Assembly: GCA_964342805.1 (NCBI GenBank)
Contig: CAYFHQ010000005.1
Span: forward strand, 1-64,000
DNA length: 64,000 nucleotides
Direction of reading: 5' to 3'
From: CAYFHQ01 sp964342805
GTDB taxonomy: Bacteria; Bacillota; Clostridia; Peptostreptococcales; Acidaminobacteraceae
Shown here: piece after piece, positions 34,657-43,367 of the stretch
Layout: each line of letters opens with the position of its first letter
Numbering within the stretch: the stretch's first letter is position 1
Translations under genes and position numbers: made by a program
Notes under the pieces: model-generated
What the model was told of the DNA's origin: nothing
Database searches by the model: none
The model's input: only the letters and a program-made list of their open reading frames with translations

Positions 34657-35039
34657 ATGACATTGGCAAAGAGACTCAAACAACTGAGAAAGCAAAAAGG
34701 CATTACCCAGGAACCCTGGCTGACTATTTGAATGTCAGCTACCAGGCGGTGTCCAAGTGGGAGAACGAGGCTTCGTCGCCTGACATTGGCCTACTACCCA
34801 AGTTGTCCGCTTATTATGGGGTGACCATAGATGACCTCTTCACCTTGAGTGGAGACGCCCACCTGAAACGGATTGAAAACATGCTGGACCACCAGGAGGC
34901 CATTTTGGCCCTACTCAAAGAGGACTGGTCCATTACCTTTGGACAGTTGGTGGACGGGATCAAGGGTGAGATTGAAAGACTGGACCACCTGTCTACTTCT
35001 TCCGGATCACGTCAGGAGCAATATATCCTAGAGAAATGA
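34657..35039 (+). pseudogene. XRE-family regulator with one-base frameshift
   Basis: From the ATG at 34657 the frame reads MTLAKRLKQLRKQKGITQE, the normal start of an XRE helix-turn-helix protein, then derails near 34711. In the next frame it continues TLADYLNVSYQAVSKWENEA and SSPDIGLLPKLSAYYGVTID, the rest of the domain, plus about 55 residues to a stop at 35039. GGAACCC in place of GGAAACCC (one A lost) explains the shift. Its 3' end overlaps the convergent DUF502 gene by 47 bases. Restored, it would be a regulator of about 127 residues. Confidence 0.78.
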
Positions 35040-35601
35040 TGGTTTTTAGGGCTTCGTCTATGGGCATGTCCAGTTCTTCATACTGGTCTGGCTTGACGTA
35101 GATCAGAAAGCCACTGGTTGGATTGGGGGTTGTGGGGACAAAGACCGTGGTCATGACCTCGTCGCCAATCTGGATATTCTCCTTGGTAATAAAACCGATA
35201 CTGTGACTGCCTTCCTTGGGGTAGGTCACATAAACCACCTTCTTGAAGTTGGTGGACTGGTCGTTGGAGAAGTTCTTTACGATGTCCTTGAGGGGCACGT
35301 AAATGGCCTTGATCAGGGGCAGGTTACTAAAGAGGACTTCAATGCCCTTGGCAATCTGTTTGATGACCACGTTCCCACCAATGACACCTACAGCCAGGAC
35401 GATCAGGGCTGTTAATAGGAGGCCCAGGCCTGGGATTTTAAAGCCGATGGCGGCATAGATCCACTGGCCCAGTATGGAGTCTGTAAAGGTAAAGAGCCGG
35501 GTTAAAATCCATAGGGTGAGGCCGATGGGCAGTAGGACAAATAGGCCTGTTAAGAAGCGTTTGCGTATATAATTTGCCATGTGTTTAGCGTTTTTTTTCA
35601 T
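34993..35601 (-). CDS. DUF502 family membrane protein
   Basis: A 202-residue protein with two membrane helices near the N-terminus (FLTGLFVLLPIGLTLWILTRL; LLLTALIVLAVGVIGGNVV) and a cytoplasmic or external remainder. The DUF502 signature is clear: LPLIKAIYVPLKDIVKNFS, then VVYVTYPKEGSHSIGFIT and VFVPTTPNPTSGFLIYV. Function unknown; plants use related LCV proteins. GGGAAG lies before the chosen start; an internal ATG seven codons later is possible. Confidence 0.88.
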   Translation of the reverse strand: MKKNAKHMANYIRKRFLTGLFVLLPIGLTLWILTRLFTFTDSILGQWIYAAIGFKIPGLGLLLTALIVLAVGVIGGNVVIKQIAKGIEVLFSNLPLIKAIYVPLKDIVKNFSNDQSTNFKKVVYVTYPKEGSHSIGFITKENIQIGDEVMTTVFVPTTPNPTSGFLIYVKPDQYEELDMPIDEALKTIISLGYIAPDVIRKK

Positions 35602-35752
35602 GATTGAACTTCCCTTCTATGATTTCAACAGCCAGTATACCCCACTTTCATTAGGAAGTTTCCATGGAAAAACCAAATACTTTCTTAAGTTTCCACCAGA
35701 CCTTGTAGTATACTGGTCTATAGTTTATACAGGAAATCCATGGGAGGTGTCC

Positions 35753-36439
35753 ATGAAGCTGGCTATCTATGATTTTGACGGGACTTTGTTTGAGCGGGAA
35801 ACCCTGCCCTTTATCGTAAAATACTATCAAAAGAACGGCTATTCCAAACGGAAACTAGCCAAGTTCTATATCCATATCACAAGGCTCCTGGCAGTCTATA
35901 AACTCAAACTGGACCCGACTATGGACAAGGAAAAGTTCCGGGCCAAGGCCGCCATGGTCTTTATGTACCTATTTGAGGAGTTTAGCAAGGAAGACCTCAA
36001 AACCTTCTTCCGCCACTGTACCACGGAGATCGTGAAAGACTTTAATCCGGGTGTCCTTGCGGACATGAAGGAAAAGAAGGCAGCTGGCTACCACACGGTC
36101 ATTTGTTCTGGGGCCAACACCCTCCTGCTAGGGGAAGTCTCCAAGCACGTGCCAGTGGACACGGTGATTGGAACTGAACTCCATTTCACTGACAGGGACC
36201 GTTTTGACTTCCATGCGGCCCACCGCATTATCACCGGCAAGAACAAACCCCTTGCCCTACTGGAGTCCTTTGACCGGGACAAGGTGGACTGGGACCAGAG
36301 TTTCGCCTTTGGTGACAGTTACTATGACGTGGATATTCTCAGCCTTACGGGGAATCCCGTTGCAGTGAATCCAGATGACCAACTCCGGGCCATAGCCGCT
36401 GAAAAAGGTTGGACCATTATGGATGCTTCGGCAAGTTAG
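35753..36439 (+). CDS. HAD-IB family phosphatase (SerB-like)
   Basis: A 228-residue HAD hydrolase of subfamily IB. Motif I is YDFDGTLF (residues 5-12), motif II CSGAN near residue 120, the motif III lysine is in TGKNKPLAL, and motif IV is FGDSYYDVDIL. The C-terminus has GNPVAVNPD, typical of phosphoserine phosphatase-like enzymes that act on small phosphate esters. The helical cap lies between motif I and motif II. The start at 35753 has GGGAGG 6 bases upstream; the longer frame opens inside the divergent gene. Confidence 0.88.
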   Translation: MKLAIYDFDGTLFERETLPFIVKYYQKNGYSKRKLAKFYIHITRLLAVYKLKLDPTMDKEKFRAKAAMVFMYLFEEFSKEDLKTFFRHCTTEIVKDFNPGVLADMKEKKAAGYHTVICSGANTLLLGEVSKHVPVDTVIGTELHFTDRDRFDFHAAHRIITGKNKPLALLESFDRDKVDWDQSFAFGDSYYDVDILSLTGNPVAVNPDDQLRAIAAEKGWTIMDASAS

Positions 36440-36446
36440 CACTGAC

Positions 36447-36497
36447 AAACCACACTTGATCTGTCCCATACGACAGATCGGGCTGTGGTTTTATTTT
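36447..36497 (+). terminator. Terminator of the HAD-IB phosphatase gene
   Basis: Arms GATCTGTC and GACAGATC, extended by AACCACA and TGTGGTT, followed by TTTTATTTTT. Confidence 0.85.
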
Positions 36498-36670
36498 TGC
36501 TCAAAAGTCCCCTGGTTTGAGGCACATCTTTCCCTGAAAACAAGCAAGTTAGCTGGATTTCCCCGTCACTTAATCTTGTTAATTGTTTAACATATCCGTA
36601 ACACTCCTTTTTCTCCCTCCTCTGTAGCCCAAGGCCCGCAAGGTGTCTAGGGACCCGTGAACACCCTGTA

Positions 36671-36685
36671 AATATTCAGAAAATT
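36671..36685 (+). promoter_or_regulatory. CodY box upstream of brnQ
   Basis: AATATTCAGAAAATT differs at one position from the CodY consensus AATTTTCWGAAAATT. It lies about 140 bases before brnQ and just upstream of a plausible promoter (TTGATT near 36707, TAGTAT 18 bases later). CodY represses branched-chain amino acid uptake genes when these amino acids and GTP are plentiful. The rest of 36498-36822 shows no gene. Confidence 0.8.
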
Positions 36686-36822
36686 CCACCTATAGCCTAA
36701 GCCATTGATTTAATTCCGACTACTTTAGTAGTATATAACCATAAGGACTTAATCGATATGTATTCTCAATTAAGCGAGTGGCTTCCATTCGCGAACAGGT
36801 AATGATAGAAAGGGAGTTCCCT

Positions 36823-38169
36823 ATGACACAAAGAAAAAAAGATAGCGTGATCCTTGGACTTGCCCTCTTTGCCATGTTTTTTGGCGCAGGTAATTTAATC
36901 TTCCCAACTTCTGTTGGTTTAACGGCTGGCTCCAACTGGCTGGCCTCTCTGTCCGGCTTTAGCATTACAGGTATTATCCTGCCCCTCCTTGGGGTCATGG
37001 CTGTGATGATGTCCGGCGGTACCATGTCCTCCTTTGCCTCCAAGGCTGGGAAGGGCTTTGGCCTTGTATACGGAACGGCTGTTATCTCTGCCCTTGGCTT
37101 GGTTGCCGTGAGCCGTACAGCTGCAACCACTTATGAAATGGGTGTTTCCCCTATGCTTCCTTGGGTGTCCCCAGTCGTAAGTTCTGTTTTATTCTTCGCA
37201 ATTACATGGCTCCTGGCCATTAACCCGTCTGGGATCATTGACCGGATTGGTAAGATCCTAACGCCTGTTTTGCTGGCCATGTTGGCCGTTATTATTGTAA
37301 AAGGGGTCTTCTTCCCCATGGGTCAGCCGGGTGTAACAGGTCTGGTGCAACCCTTCCAGTTTGGTTTCTTTGGTGGCTACCAGACCATGGACGCCATGGG
37401 TTCTTCTATCCTTGGGGGCATTGTCATTGCCTCACTCCTTGAAAAAGGCTATAAGGAAAAACGAGACCAGCTCTTTATGACTGCCCGGTCGGTGATTATT
37501 GCTGGCCTGGGACTGGCCATCGTTTATGGCGGCCTCCTCTACCTGGGTGCCACAGGAACAAGCATTTTTGCTACTTCCCTGCCAAAGACAACACTGACGG
37601 TTTCCATTGTCCAGCAGCTTCTGGGTGAAACCGGCAAACTTATTCTTGGCCTCTGCGTTTCCTTTGCCTGCTTGACCACGTCCGTGGGTCTTACGGCAAC
37701 GGTTGGGGAGTACTTCTCCTCCTTAACCAAGGATAAGGTGCCTTACAAGGTGGTTGTAACCATTACGGTGGTCCTCTGTGCCTTTATCGCTAACTTTGGC
37801 GTCGACATGATTGTTGCTCTAGCCTCTCCGATCTTGGTGACCATGTACCCCATGTCCATCGTATTGATTCTGATGAACCTGGCTGATCGCTTTATTCCGG
37901 ACCAGGCCATGTACACAGGTGCTGTGTTTGGTGCCCTGTCGGTGAGTCTCTTTGATGGCCTTCAGGCAGCAGGGATTGAAATTGCTGCTGTTCAAAACTT
38001 GATTGCCCAGCTACCCTTTGCAGAAAGCGGCTTTGGTTGGGTCGTCCCTACTTTGATTGGCTTGGCTGTGGGTCCCTTGGTGAGTAAATTGCTGGGTTCT
38101 AGCAAGTCTAACCGACGAACACCCCGGGGCAAGGGTGGTCCTAAAAAGCCTGCCTACTCCCGATCCTAG
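36823..38169 (+). CDS. brnQ: Branched-chain amino acid transporter BrnQ
   Basis: A 448-residue LIVCS-family symporter that brings in leucine, isoleucine and valine with sodium or protons. The N-terminal family signature LGLALFAMFFGAGNLIFPTS is intact, followed by about twelve hydrophobic segments. GFFGGYQTMDAMGSS and CVSFACLTTSVGLTATVGEY are typical of the middle part. The C-terminal tail is short and basic. The start at 36823 was chosen for its GGGAG site. Single gene under a likely CodY-regulated promoter and ended by a strong terminator. Confidence 0.95.
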   Translation: MTQRKKDSVILGLALFAMFFGAGNLIFPTSVGLTAGSNWLASLSGFSITGIILPLLGVMAVMMSGGTMSSFASKAGKGFGLVYGTAVISALGLVAVSRTAATTYEMGVSPMLPWVSPVVSSVLFFAITWLLAINPSGIIDRIGKILTPVLLAMLAVIIVKGVFFPMGQPGVTGLVQPFQFGFFGGYQTMDAMGSSILGGIVIASLLEKGYKEKRDQLFMTARSVIIAGLGLAIVYGGLLYLGATGTSIFATSLPKTTLTVSIVQQLLGETGKLILGLCVSFACLTTSVGLTATVGEYFSSLTKDKVPYKVVVTITVVLCAFIANFGVDMIVALASPILVTMYPMSIVLILMNLADRFIPDQAMYTGAVFGALSVSLFDGLQAAGIEIAAVQNLIAQLPFAESGFGWVVPTLIGLAVGPLVSKLLGSSKSNRRTPRGKGGPKKPAYSRS

Positions 38170-38239
38170 GATTTCAGTCAACCCATATTCGTGTTTACTT
38201 CAGTGGTGCAAGCCGCTTGAACATTAAATCCATAATGCC

Positions 38240-38285
38240 AAAAGGCGCCTTTCCCCCAGTTGACCTGGGAGGAAGGCGCCTTTTA
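38240..38285. terminator. Terminator between brnQ and the GyrI-like gene
   Basis: Arms AAAAGGCGCCTT and AAGGCGCCTTTT, lengthened by CCCAG/CTGGG, with four T after it. Works for two convergent genes. Confidence 0.85.
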
Positions 38286-38290
38286 CGTTA

Positions 38291-38330
38291 CTTATTTCTT
38301 CACTACGGGACTTATTTCTTCACCACGGGG
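38291..38330. repeat. Tandem 20-bp duplication across a stop codon
   Basis: Two adjacent 20-base copies (38291-38310 and 38311-38330) match at 18 of 20 positions. The right copy encodes the end of the GyrI-like protein (PVVKK and stop); the left copy repeats it after the stop. It looks like a short slippage duplication. Confidence 0.75.
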
Positions 38331-38776
38331 AAGAGGACCTTGGTTTGAAGCTGGTCCGGTGGGAGTTCGCCTGGATCGTTGAGGTAGATCTCATAGGCCG
38401 GACCACTGGGGCGGAAGCCTTCACTCTCCATATAGGCCATCAAGTGGTCATAGGCTGTTTTCAGCTGGTCATAGGGGCCCGTATGGATGGTGGTCACATA
38501 GGTCCCTTCTGCCATTTGGCCGGAGTCAATGCCCTGGCCCTCAGGCAGTTGCAGGGCCGTGGGCATGCCGATTTCCACGTCCAAATCGGTCATATCCATG
38601 TTGTAGTAGGCCACGTAGGGGGCACCCGACGGGTGCTCTCCCAGGGTTTCCAGGTGTTTGGCGATGGTCATGTAGGACTCACCTATTTTTTGCGGAAGTT
38701 TCTCTGCCGGTACCCGGGTCCGGATGGACAGGACTGCTTGTTTGCCCTGTTTTTCTGTGGTGCAGGTGTAAGCCAT
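38312..38776 (-). CDS. GyrI-like small-molecule binding protein
   Basis: A 154-residue stand-alone GyrI-like (SHS2, effector-binding) domain, as found at the end of AraC/MerR regulators and in SbmC-type proteins. Marks are SIRTRVPAEKLPQKIGESY, GAPYVAYYNMDMTDLDVEIG, TYVTTIHTGPYDQLKTAYDHL and YEIYLNDP with the ligand-site Glu. Such proteins bind lipophilic cations or other small molecules; some hydrolyse cyclopropanoid substrates. AAGGAGG precedes the ATG. Its final codons lie in a 20-base tandem duplication. Confidence 0.88.
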   Translation of the reverse strand: MAYTCTTEKQGKQAVLSIRTRVPAEKLPQKIGESYMTIAKHLETLGEHPSGAPYVAYYNMDMTDLDVEIGMPTALQLPEGQGIDSGQMAEGTYVTTIHTGPYDQLKTAYDHLMAYMESEGFRPSGPAYEIYLNDPGELPPDQLQTKVLFPVVKK

Positions 38777-38931
38777 GGTTTCCTCCTTGTTTAGGGGTAA
38801 TGCCTTAGACGTCTTGGTTTTTTGCGCTTATTTATTTGTACACTGGGAGAGATCTCGACAAACAAGGGAGTGGGACTTGGTGGAACAGAAAAATCGGCCA
38901 AGGGATGTTAGTAGGTACGAAAGGGAGATTT

Positions 38932-38990
38932 GCATGTTTTTCGTACGAAAAAAGTGTCAAAGTAGCACCTTTTTCATACGAATAATATGC
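38932..38990. repeat. Long imperfect inverted repeat of unknown role
   Basis: Arms of 25 bases (38932-38956 and 38966-38990) with a 9-base loop pair through GCAT, TTCGTA/TACGAA and AAAAA/TTTTT blocks with about five mismatches. It sits directly beside a terminator hairpin in a 284-base gap with no gene. It could be a transcript hairpin, an operator or a remnant of a small repeat element. Confidence 0.6.
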
Positions 38991-39026
38991 AAAACCGGCC
39001 AAGAAACACCCCCAGGCCGGTTTTTT
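38991..39026. terminator. Terminator of the DUF4003 gene
   Basis: Perfect arms AAAACCGGCC and GGCCGGTTTT, with six T on the plus strand and four on the minus strand. The gene it serves ends at 39061 on the minus strand. Confidence 0.8.
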
Positions 39027-39060
39027 ATTGCGCCAATGCGCATCTGTTTATTTGTCAATT

Positions 39061-40023
39061 CTAGCTGGAAGCCGCTGCCGATGTAGAAGCACTTACCGCT
39101 GCAATCACCGCCACCTGTTGGGCAATAATCACCGCTTGTATGGACACCTGAATGGGAGCCGTTGCCAGGTCCTTCTCACCGTTTTGAATCCGGTCGCTGG
39201 CAATAATGGCTGAGGCCATGAGGACGTTCATCCCCTTGTCCAACCACTTTCCGTGCTTGCTCTTTTTCATGTGGCTAGCCACCTCAATCAAGTCGTCAAT
39301 CAGGTGGTCCCCCATGAGGGCGATCAGGGCGATGGCTGCGTAGTACATGGATGAAATCCGTAATTTATTTGCCTTGAGTTGGTTATTGATCTCCACACAT
39401 CGGGAGACCAAAACTGCCACACTTTCCTCACTGAGGGTCAACATATGGGACATCATTTGCAGGCCGTTGGTAGCCCCAAATCCTGCGGCCCGAAGGGCTT
39501 CATAGATTTCTTCGATCTTGCTCAGGGGTTGTTGACTATCCGCCAAGAGAACTGCAAGGGCATAGTCGTCACCGCTGGTCAGGAAGGGGTGGTTCTTCTT
39601 CATGTCCTGATAAACCGTCATGGCCCGGTCTGCATGACCACTGAAGTCACTGCCTTCGTATACGGTTGCCAGGGTGTAGAGAGCCGTTGGCAGGTAGGTG
39701 GTCTGCTTAAAACCCGCCCGCTTCATAACATCATAGTTATTAATCATCCGGTCCACTTCCCCTTTGGGGTTGGCCGCATTGGCACTGACCAGGCCACTGA
39801 GGGGAAAGAGGGGTGTTCCCTTAAAGGGGGAAAACATACCGGTGTTTTGCTTGATATATTGTTTTATCTCTTTAATCTGGTTTGTGTTGAGCGACTTGTC
39901 CCCCATGGTGTGGCCCAAGGCCACCAACCATCGAGCCAAGTGCCCCTCCCAGGCGAAATCACTTTTCAGTTGATCGTAGTTGGCAAAAAGGTTGTCTATA
40001 CGGTTCATATACACTGTATTCAT
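39061..40023 (-). CDS. DUF4003 family protein
   Basis: A 320-residue helical protein of the DUF4003 type found mainly in Firmicutes; function unknown. Marks are LFANYDQLKSDFAWEGHLARWLVAL at the start, GMFSPFKG, and repeated helical blocks such as DDYALAVLLADSQQPLSKIEEIYEAL. The C-terminus is Ala/Ser/Val-rich and could be membrane-associated (QAVIIAQQVAVIAAVSA). I chose the ATG at 40023, with AGGAG 7 bases upstream; an ATG two codons earlier is inside that site. Single-gene unit. Confidence 0.8.
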   Translation of the reverse strand: MNTVYMNRIDNLFANYDQLKSDFAWEGHLARWLVALGHTMGDKSLNTNQIKEIKQYIKQNTGMFSPFKGTPLFPLSGLVSANAANPKGEVDRMINNYDVMKRAGFKQTTYLPTALYTLATVYEGSDFSGHADRAMTVYQDMKKNHPFLTSGDDYALAVLLADSQQPLSKIEEIYEALRAAGFGATNGLQMMSHMLTLSEESVAVLVSRCVEINNQLKANKLRISSMYYAAIALIALMGDHLIDDLIEVASHMKKSKHGKWLDKGMNVLMASAIIASDRIQNGEKDLATAPIQVSIQAVIIAQQVAVIAAVSASTSAAASS

Positions 40024-40234
40024 GGTCATCTCCTGTCTCCCTTGGTCCTGGTTTATCCACCTGGACCACTATCGAAACGTCTACTGATCTGTCTACATCT
40101 TAGTGCAAGTCTCTTAACTTAAGAGGTAGAAAGGATTAAAAAAGTATTATTTACGCACATGTCCCGGCCAGTTTAAGAGGTTTATCCACTAGGTTTGAGG
40201 GGCGAAAACAAGTCAAAGCTAGGCAAACAAGGGG

Positions 40235-40263
40235 TTAGACCCACCTGAAAATTGGTATATAAT
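40235..40263 (+). promoter_or_regulatory. Promoter of the PhoU-like/Pit operon
   Basis: TATAAT at 40258-40263 with TTAGAC 17 bases upstream (40235-40240). The start would fall about 28 bases before the ATG. Confidence 0.6.
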
Positions 40264-40297
40264 AGTTGTTATATAAAAATACAAGGAGGGGGCGCAT

Positions 40298-40948
40298 ATG
40301 AATTCAATCTTTAAGAAATCCATTGAGCTAAACATGAAAATCGAGAAATTTCTCGACACAATATCCGACAGTCTGTCTTTGTTTGAAAAACAGATCGGTT
40401 ACTACCTAAGTGGTGACGAAGCGGCCTTTAATGAAACCACAGAACGCATTGTGGCACTGGAAAGTGACGCCGATGCACTGGAAACTGAAATCAAGGTCAC
40501 TTTGTACAAGTTTATGCTTTTGCCAGACACCCGTGCAGACGTGCTCTCCCTCGTGAAGAGTCTTGACAATATTATCGACGACACTGAGGAGATCACCAAG
40601 GACTTCCACATTCAAAAGCCACAGTTCCCCAAAGAAGTCCACCATGACATTATGGAACTGACCACCAACATGACCAAGGCTGCCGATGCCATTCTTCTGG
40701 CCGCCCGGGCCTTTTTCAACGAGGTTCATTTGGTGTCCGCCCACGTCAACAAGGTCAAGTTCTTTGAACATGAGACCGACATTCTGGAAGACAAGCTGGG
40801 CGACATGATCTTCAATGGTGGCATTGTCGACGACCTGGCCGTAAAGCTACAACTCCACAACTTCGTTGGCAAAATTGCAAGCATTGCCGATGAAGCTGAA
40901 CTCATTAGTGACAAATTGACCATCTTTACAATCAAACGAGAGGTATAG
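40298..40948 (+). CDS. PhoU-like DUF47 protein, Pit accessory
   Basis: A 216-residue helical protein of the DUF47 (TIGR00153, PhoU-like) family. It shows the paired acidic motifs expected for metal binding: ERIVALESDADALETEIK and VKFFEHETDILEDKLGD, plus LDNIIDDTEEITKDF and IASIADEAELISDKLTI. These proteins sit beside Pit transporters and are thought to regulate them. GGAGG precedes the ATG, and pit starts 8 bases after the stop, so the two are coupled. Confidence 0.92.
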   Translation: MNSIFKKSIELNMKIEKFLDTISDSLSLFEKQIGYYLSGDEAAFNETTERIVALESDADALETEIKVTLYKFMLLPDTRADVLSLVKSLDNIIDDTEEITKDFHIQKPQFPKEVHHDIMELTTNMTKAADAILLAARAFFNEVHLVSAHVNKVKFFEHETDILEDKLGDMIFNGGIVDDLAVKLQLHNFVGKIASIADEAELISDKLTIFTIKREV

Positions 40949-40956
40949 GTGATTCC

Positions 40957-42000
40957 ATGGATATGACCATTTTATATATCACCAGTGGACTCTTTTTGGG
41001 ATGGTCTCTCGGCGCCAACGACGCAGCCAACATCTTTGGCACTGCCGTTGGGGCAAAAGTGGTGAAATTCCGCACAGCTGCCATCATCATGAGTGTATTT
41101 GTGATCATAGGTGCCGTGGCCAGTGGGTCAGGTGCCAGCCATACCCTGGGCAAACTGGGGGCCATCACCTCCTTGGCCGGGGCCTTTATCGTTGCCCTTA
41201 CCGCCGGTGTCACGGTTTTTGCCATGACCAAATACGGCCTACCCGTGTCTACGTCTCAGGCCATTGTTGGGGCCATTATCGGCTGGAACCTCTTTTCCTC
41301 CAGCCCAACCAGTTTTAGCACCTTGTCCAAGATCATGCTGACTTGGGTCCTGTGCCCTGTACTGGCTGCCCTCTTTTCAATCGTCTTCTATAAGATCTTC
41401 AAAAACCGAACCAAACACATGAAAATGAACCTCTTCCTCCGCTACTATTGGATCAGGATCGGACTCATTGTGGTTGGCGCCTTTGGAGCCTACTCCCTAG
41501 GGGCCAACAATATCGCTAACGTAATGGGGGTATTCACCAACTCCATTGAGCTACAGCCCCTTGATTTGTACTTTTTCACCATTAGCAAGACCCAAATACT
41601 CTTCTTCCTGGGTGCCGTGGCCATTGCAGTGGGGATCTTCACCTACTCCAAGAACGTTATGAGCACGGTAGGCAATAGCATCTACCGACTGTCTCCGGCA
41701 ACAGCCCTGATTGTTGTCCTATCCAGTTCCTTTGTGCTCTTCCTCTTTGCCTCTGTCTCCTTACAGGAACTCCTGATTTCCCTCAACCTGCCCACCATAC
41801 CCCTGGTACCGGTGTCCAGCTCCCAGGCAGTTGTCGGCTCAATAATTGGGATTGGCCTGGCAAAGGGAGACCGCAATATCAACTTCAGCAAACTCAAAAG
41901 GATCTCCTTCGGTTGGCTCCTCACGCCAACCCTGTCCCTGGCCCTGTGCTACGTGAGTTTGTTCTTTATGCAGAATGTATTTATGCAGAGTGTGTTTTAA
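40957..42000 (+). CDS. pit: Low-affinity phosphate transporter, Pit family
   Basis: A 347-residue inner-membrane transporter of the PiT family that moves metal phosphate with protons or sodium. The two inverted repeats each carry the family signature: SLGANDAANIFGTAVGAKV near residue 17 and SLGANNIANVMGVFTNS near residue 185. PVSTSQAIVGAIIGW and PVSSSQAVVGSIIG, the paired substrate segments, are also clear. About ten membrane helices. It is the second gene of the operon with the DUF47 protein, ended by a terminator. Confidence 0.95.
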   Translation: MDMTILYITSGLFLGWSLGANDAANIFGTAVGAKVVKFRTAAIIMSVFVIIGAVASGSGASHTLGKLGAITSLAGAFIVALTAGVTVFAMTKYGLPVSTSQAIVGAIIGWNLFSSSPTSFSTLSKIMLTWVLCPVLAALFSIVFYKIFKNRTKHMKMNLFLRYYWIRIGLIVVGAFGAYSLGANNIANVMGVFTNSIELQPLDLYFFTISKTQILFFLGAVAIAVGIFTYSKNVMSTVGNSIYRLSPATALIVVLSSSFVLFLFASVSLQELLISLNLPTIPLVPVSSSQAVVGSIIGIGLAKGDRNINFSKLKRISFGWLLTPTLSLALCYVSLFFMQNVFMQSVF

Positions 42001-42017
42001 CTGAATGATCAACCAAC

Positions 42018-42061
42018 AAAGGACTGCCGACTTCCATTTGGAAACTCAGCAGTCCTTTTTA
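42018..42061 (+). terminator. Terminator of the Pit operon
   Basis: Arms AAAGGACTGC and GCAGTCCTTT around a 21-base loop that can pair further, followed by five T. Confidence 0.82.
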
Positions 42062-42095
42062 TGTTCATCCTTTAAGAGATGCACCCGCACCCCAC

Positions 42096-43367
42096 TTACT
42101 GACTAACCGCCTTTTCCTTCACGGCGTAAGCTATCGTGCTGACCACCACCACTAGACCCGCCAGGCTCAAGGTAAAGGCCATGGCACCACTTTGTCCTGT
42201 CCCCCACAGGGTTGCCGCTGGTCCCTGACTAGAGTCAAACCAAGGGGTCACCACATGGTCAACCACTGGTCCCACCACCAAGAAGGACAAGGGAGCGATC
42301 CCATATGCCAGCTGGTAGGCTGCCCCGAAAACCCGCCCCTTGTAAGCGTCGGGCACTCGGTTTTGGAGGGTTGTCTTGAAGAAGACATTGATCATGGGTA
42401 GGGGCATCATCATAAGAATGACTAGGCCTTGCAAGGCTAGGGGGCCGTTGACTATACCAAGACCTGTCAGGGCCATGGCGTGGACCATGACGGCTATCCA
42501 GAGCCACCGAGTCTTCCTTACCCTCTTGGGTAAGAGGTTGGGCAAGAAGGCCCCCACAAAGGTGGCCATCCCCATGGACGACAGGACAGAGGCCAAAAAG
42601 AGTTCATTCCCAGTCATGGAAAGAATATAGGGTGTTAATAACTCCAAGGGGCCGTTGATGACCACATTGACCACCGCCACAAATCCAATCATGGAGTAGA
42701 GAACCCGGTCTCCCCTTATAAAAGTTAGACCCTCTTTCAAGCTGGACCAAAAACCCTGGTCCTCCTCTTCATCGGTCACCTTGAACACGGGTAGCCTCAA
42801 GGTTAAAATCAAGACCACTGCCAGTAGAAAACTGACTAAATCGACCAACAAGACCCCTTCAATCCCGCCAGCCACATAGATCATGCCTGCCAGGACAGGG
42901 GCCAAAACGCCCGAGGCAGGAAAGAGCATCTCCTTCATGCTGTTGACCTGGACCCGTTGGTCCTCTGGGGTCAGCTGGGCGATCAAGACATCGGCAGAAA
43001 GCTCCTGGGCCAGGGACAAAGTCCCCTGCAAAAAGACCACAACAAACAAGACCCAGGGGTGGAAAAATCCCAGGCCTATGCTGGCAATGAGGACACCCGT
43101 CCCCACAGCCTGGCCAAAGTCTGCCAGGATCATGGTCTTCTTGCGGTCAAATCGGTCGATCCAAACCCCAACCATGGAGGAAAAGAGAAGCATGGGCAAT
43201 TCCGTGAAAAAGGGAATCAGCAAAACTTCCGTCGTCCTTCCCAGGGTTTGAAAGAGCCATATGGCCAGGGCCACACTGGTCATTCGGGTTCCAATCAGGG
43301 AGATTCCCTGGGTGAACAATAAGACCAGTACTTTAGAATTGATCTGTAGGGGTCTAAGCCTTTTCAT
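42096..43367 (-). CDS. MFS transporter
   Basis: A 423-residue major facilitator with twelve predicted membrane segments, of the MFS_3 exporter type. Seen are GTRMTSVALAIWLFQTLG in helix 1 and the loop 2-3 motif GVWIDRFDRKKTMILADFGQ, with its Asp/Arg/Lys pattern. NRVPDAYKGRVFGAAYQLAYG is typical of the second half. Substrate unknown; relatives export drugs or siderophores. Its ATG overlaps the stop of the upstream acetyltransferase by one base (TAATG). Confidence 0.9.
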   Translation of the reverse strand: MKRLRPLQINSKVLVLLFTQGISLIGTRMTSVALAIWLFQTLGRTTEVLLIPFFTELPMLLFSSMVGVWIDRFDRKKTMILADFGQAVGTGVLIASIGLGFFHPWVLFVVVFLQGTLSLAQELSADVLIAQLTPEDQRVQVNSMKEMLFPASGVLAPVLAGMIYVAGGIEGVLLVDLVSFLLAVVLILTLRLPVFKVTDEEEDQGFWSSLKEGLTFIRGDRVLYSMIGFVAVVNVVINGPLELLTPYILSMTGNELFLASVLSSMGMATFVGAFLPNLLPKRVRKTRWLWIAVMVHAMALTGLGIVNGPLALQGLVILMMMPLPMINVFFKTTLQNRVPDAYKGRVFGAAYQLAYGIAPLSFLVVGPVVDHVVTPWFDSSQGPAATLWGTGQSGAMAFTLSLAGLVVVVSTIAYAVKEKAVSQ

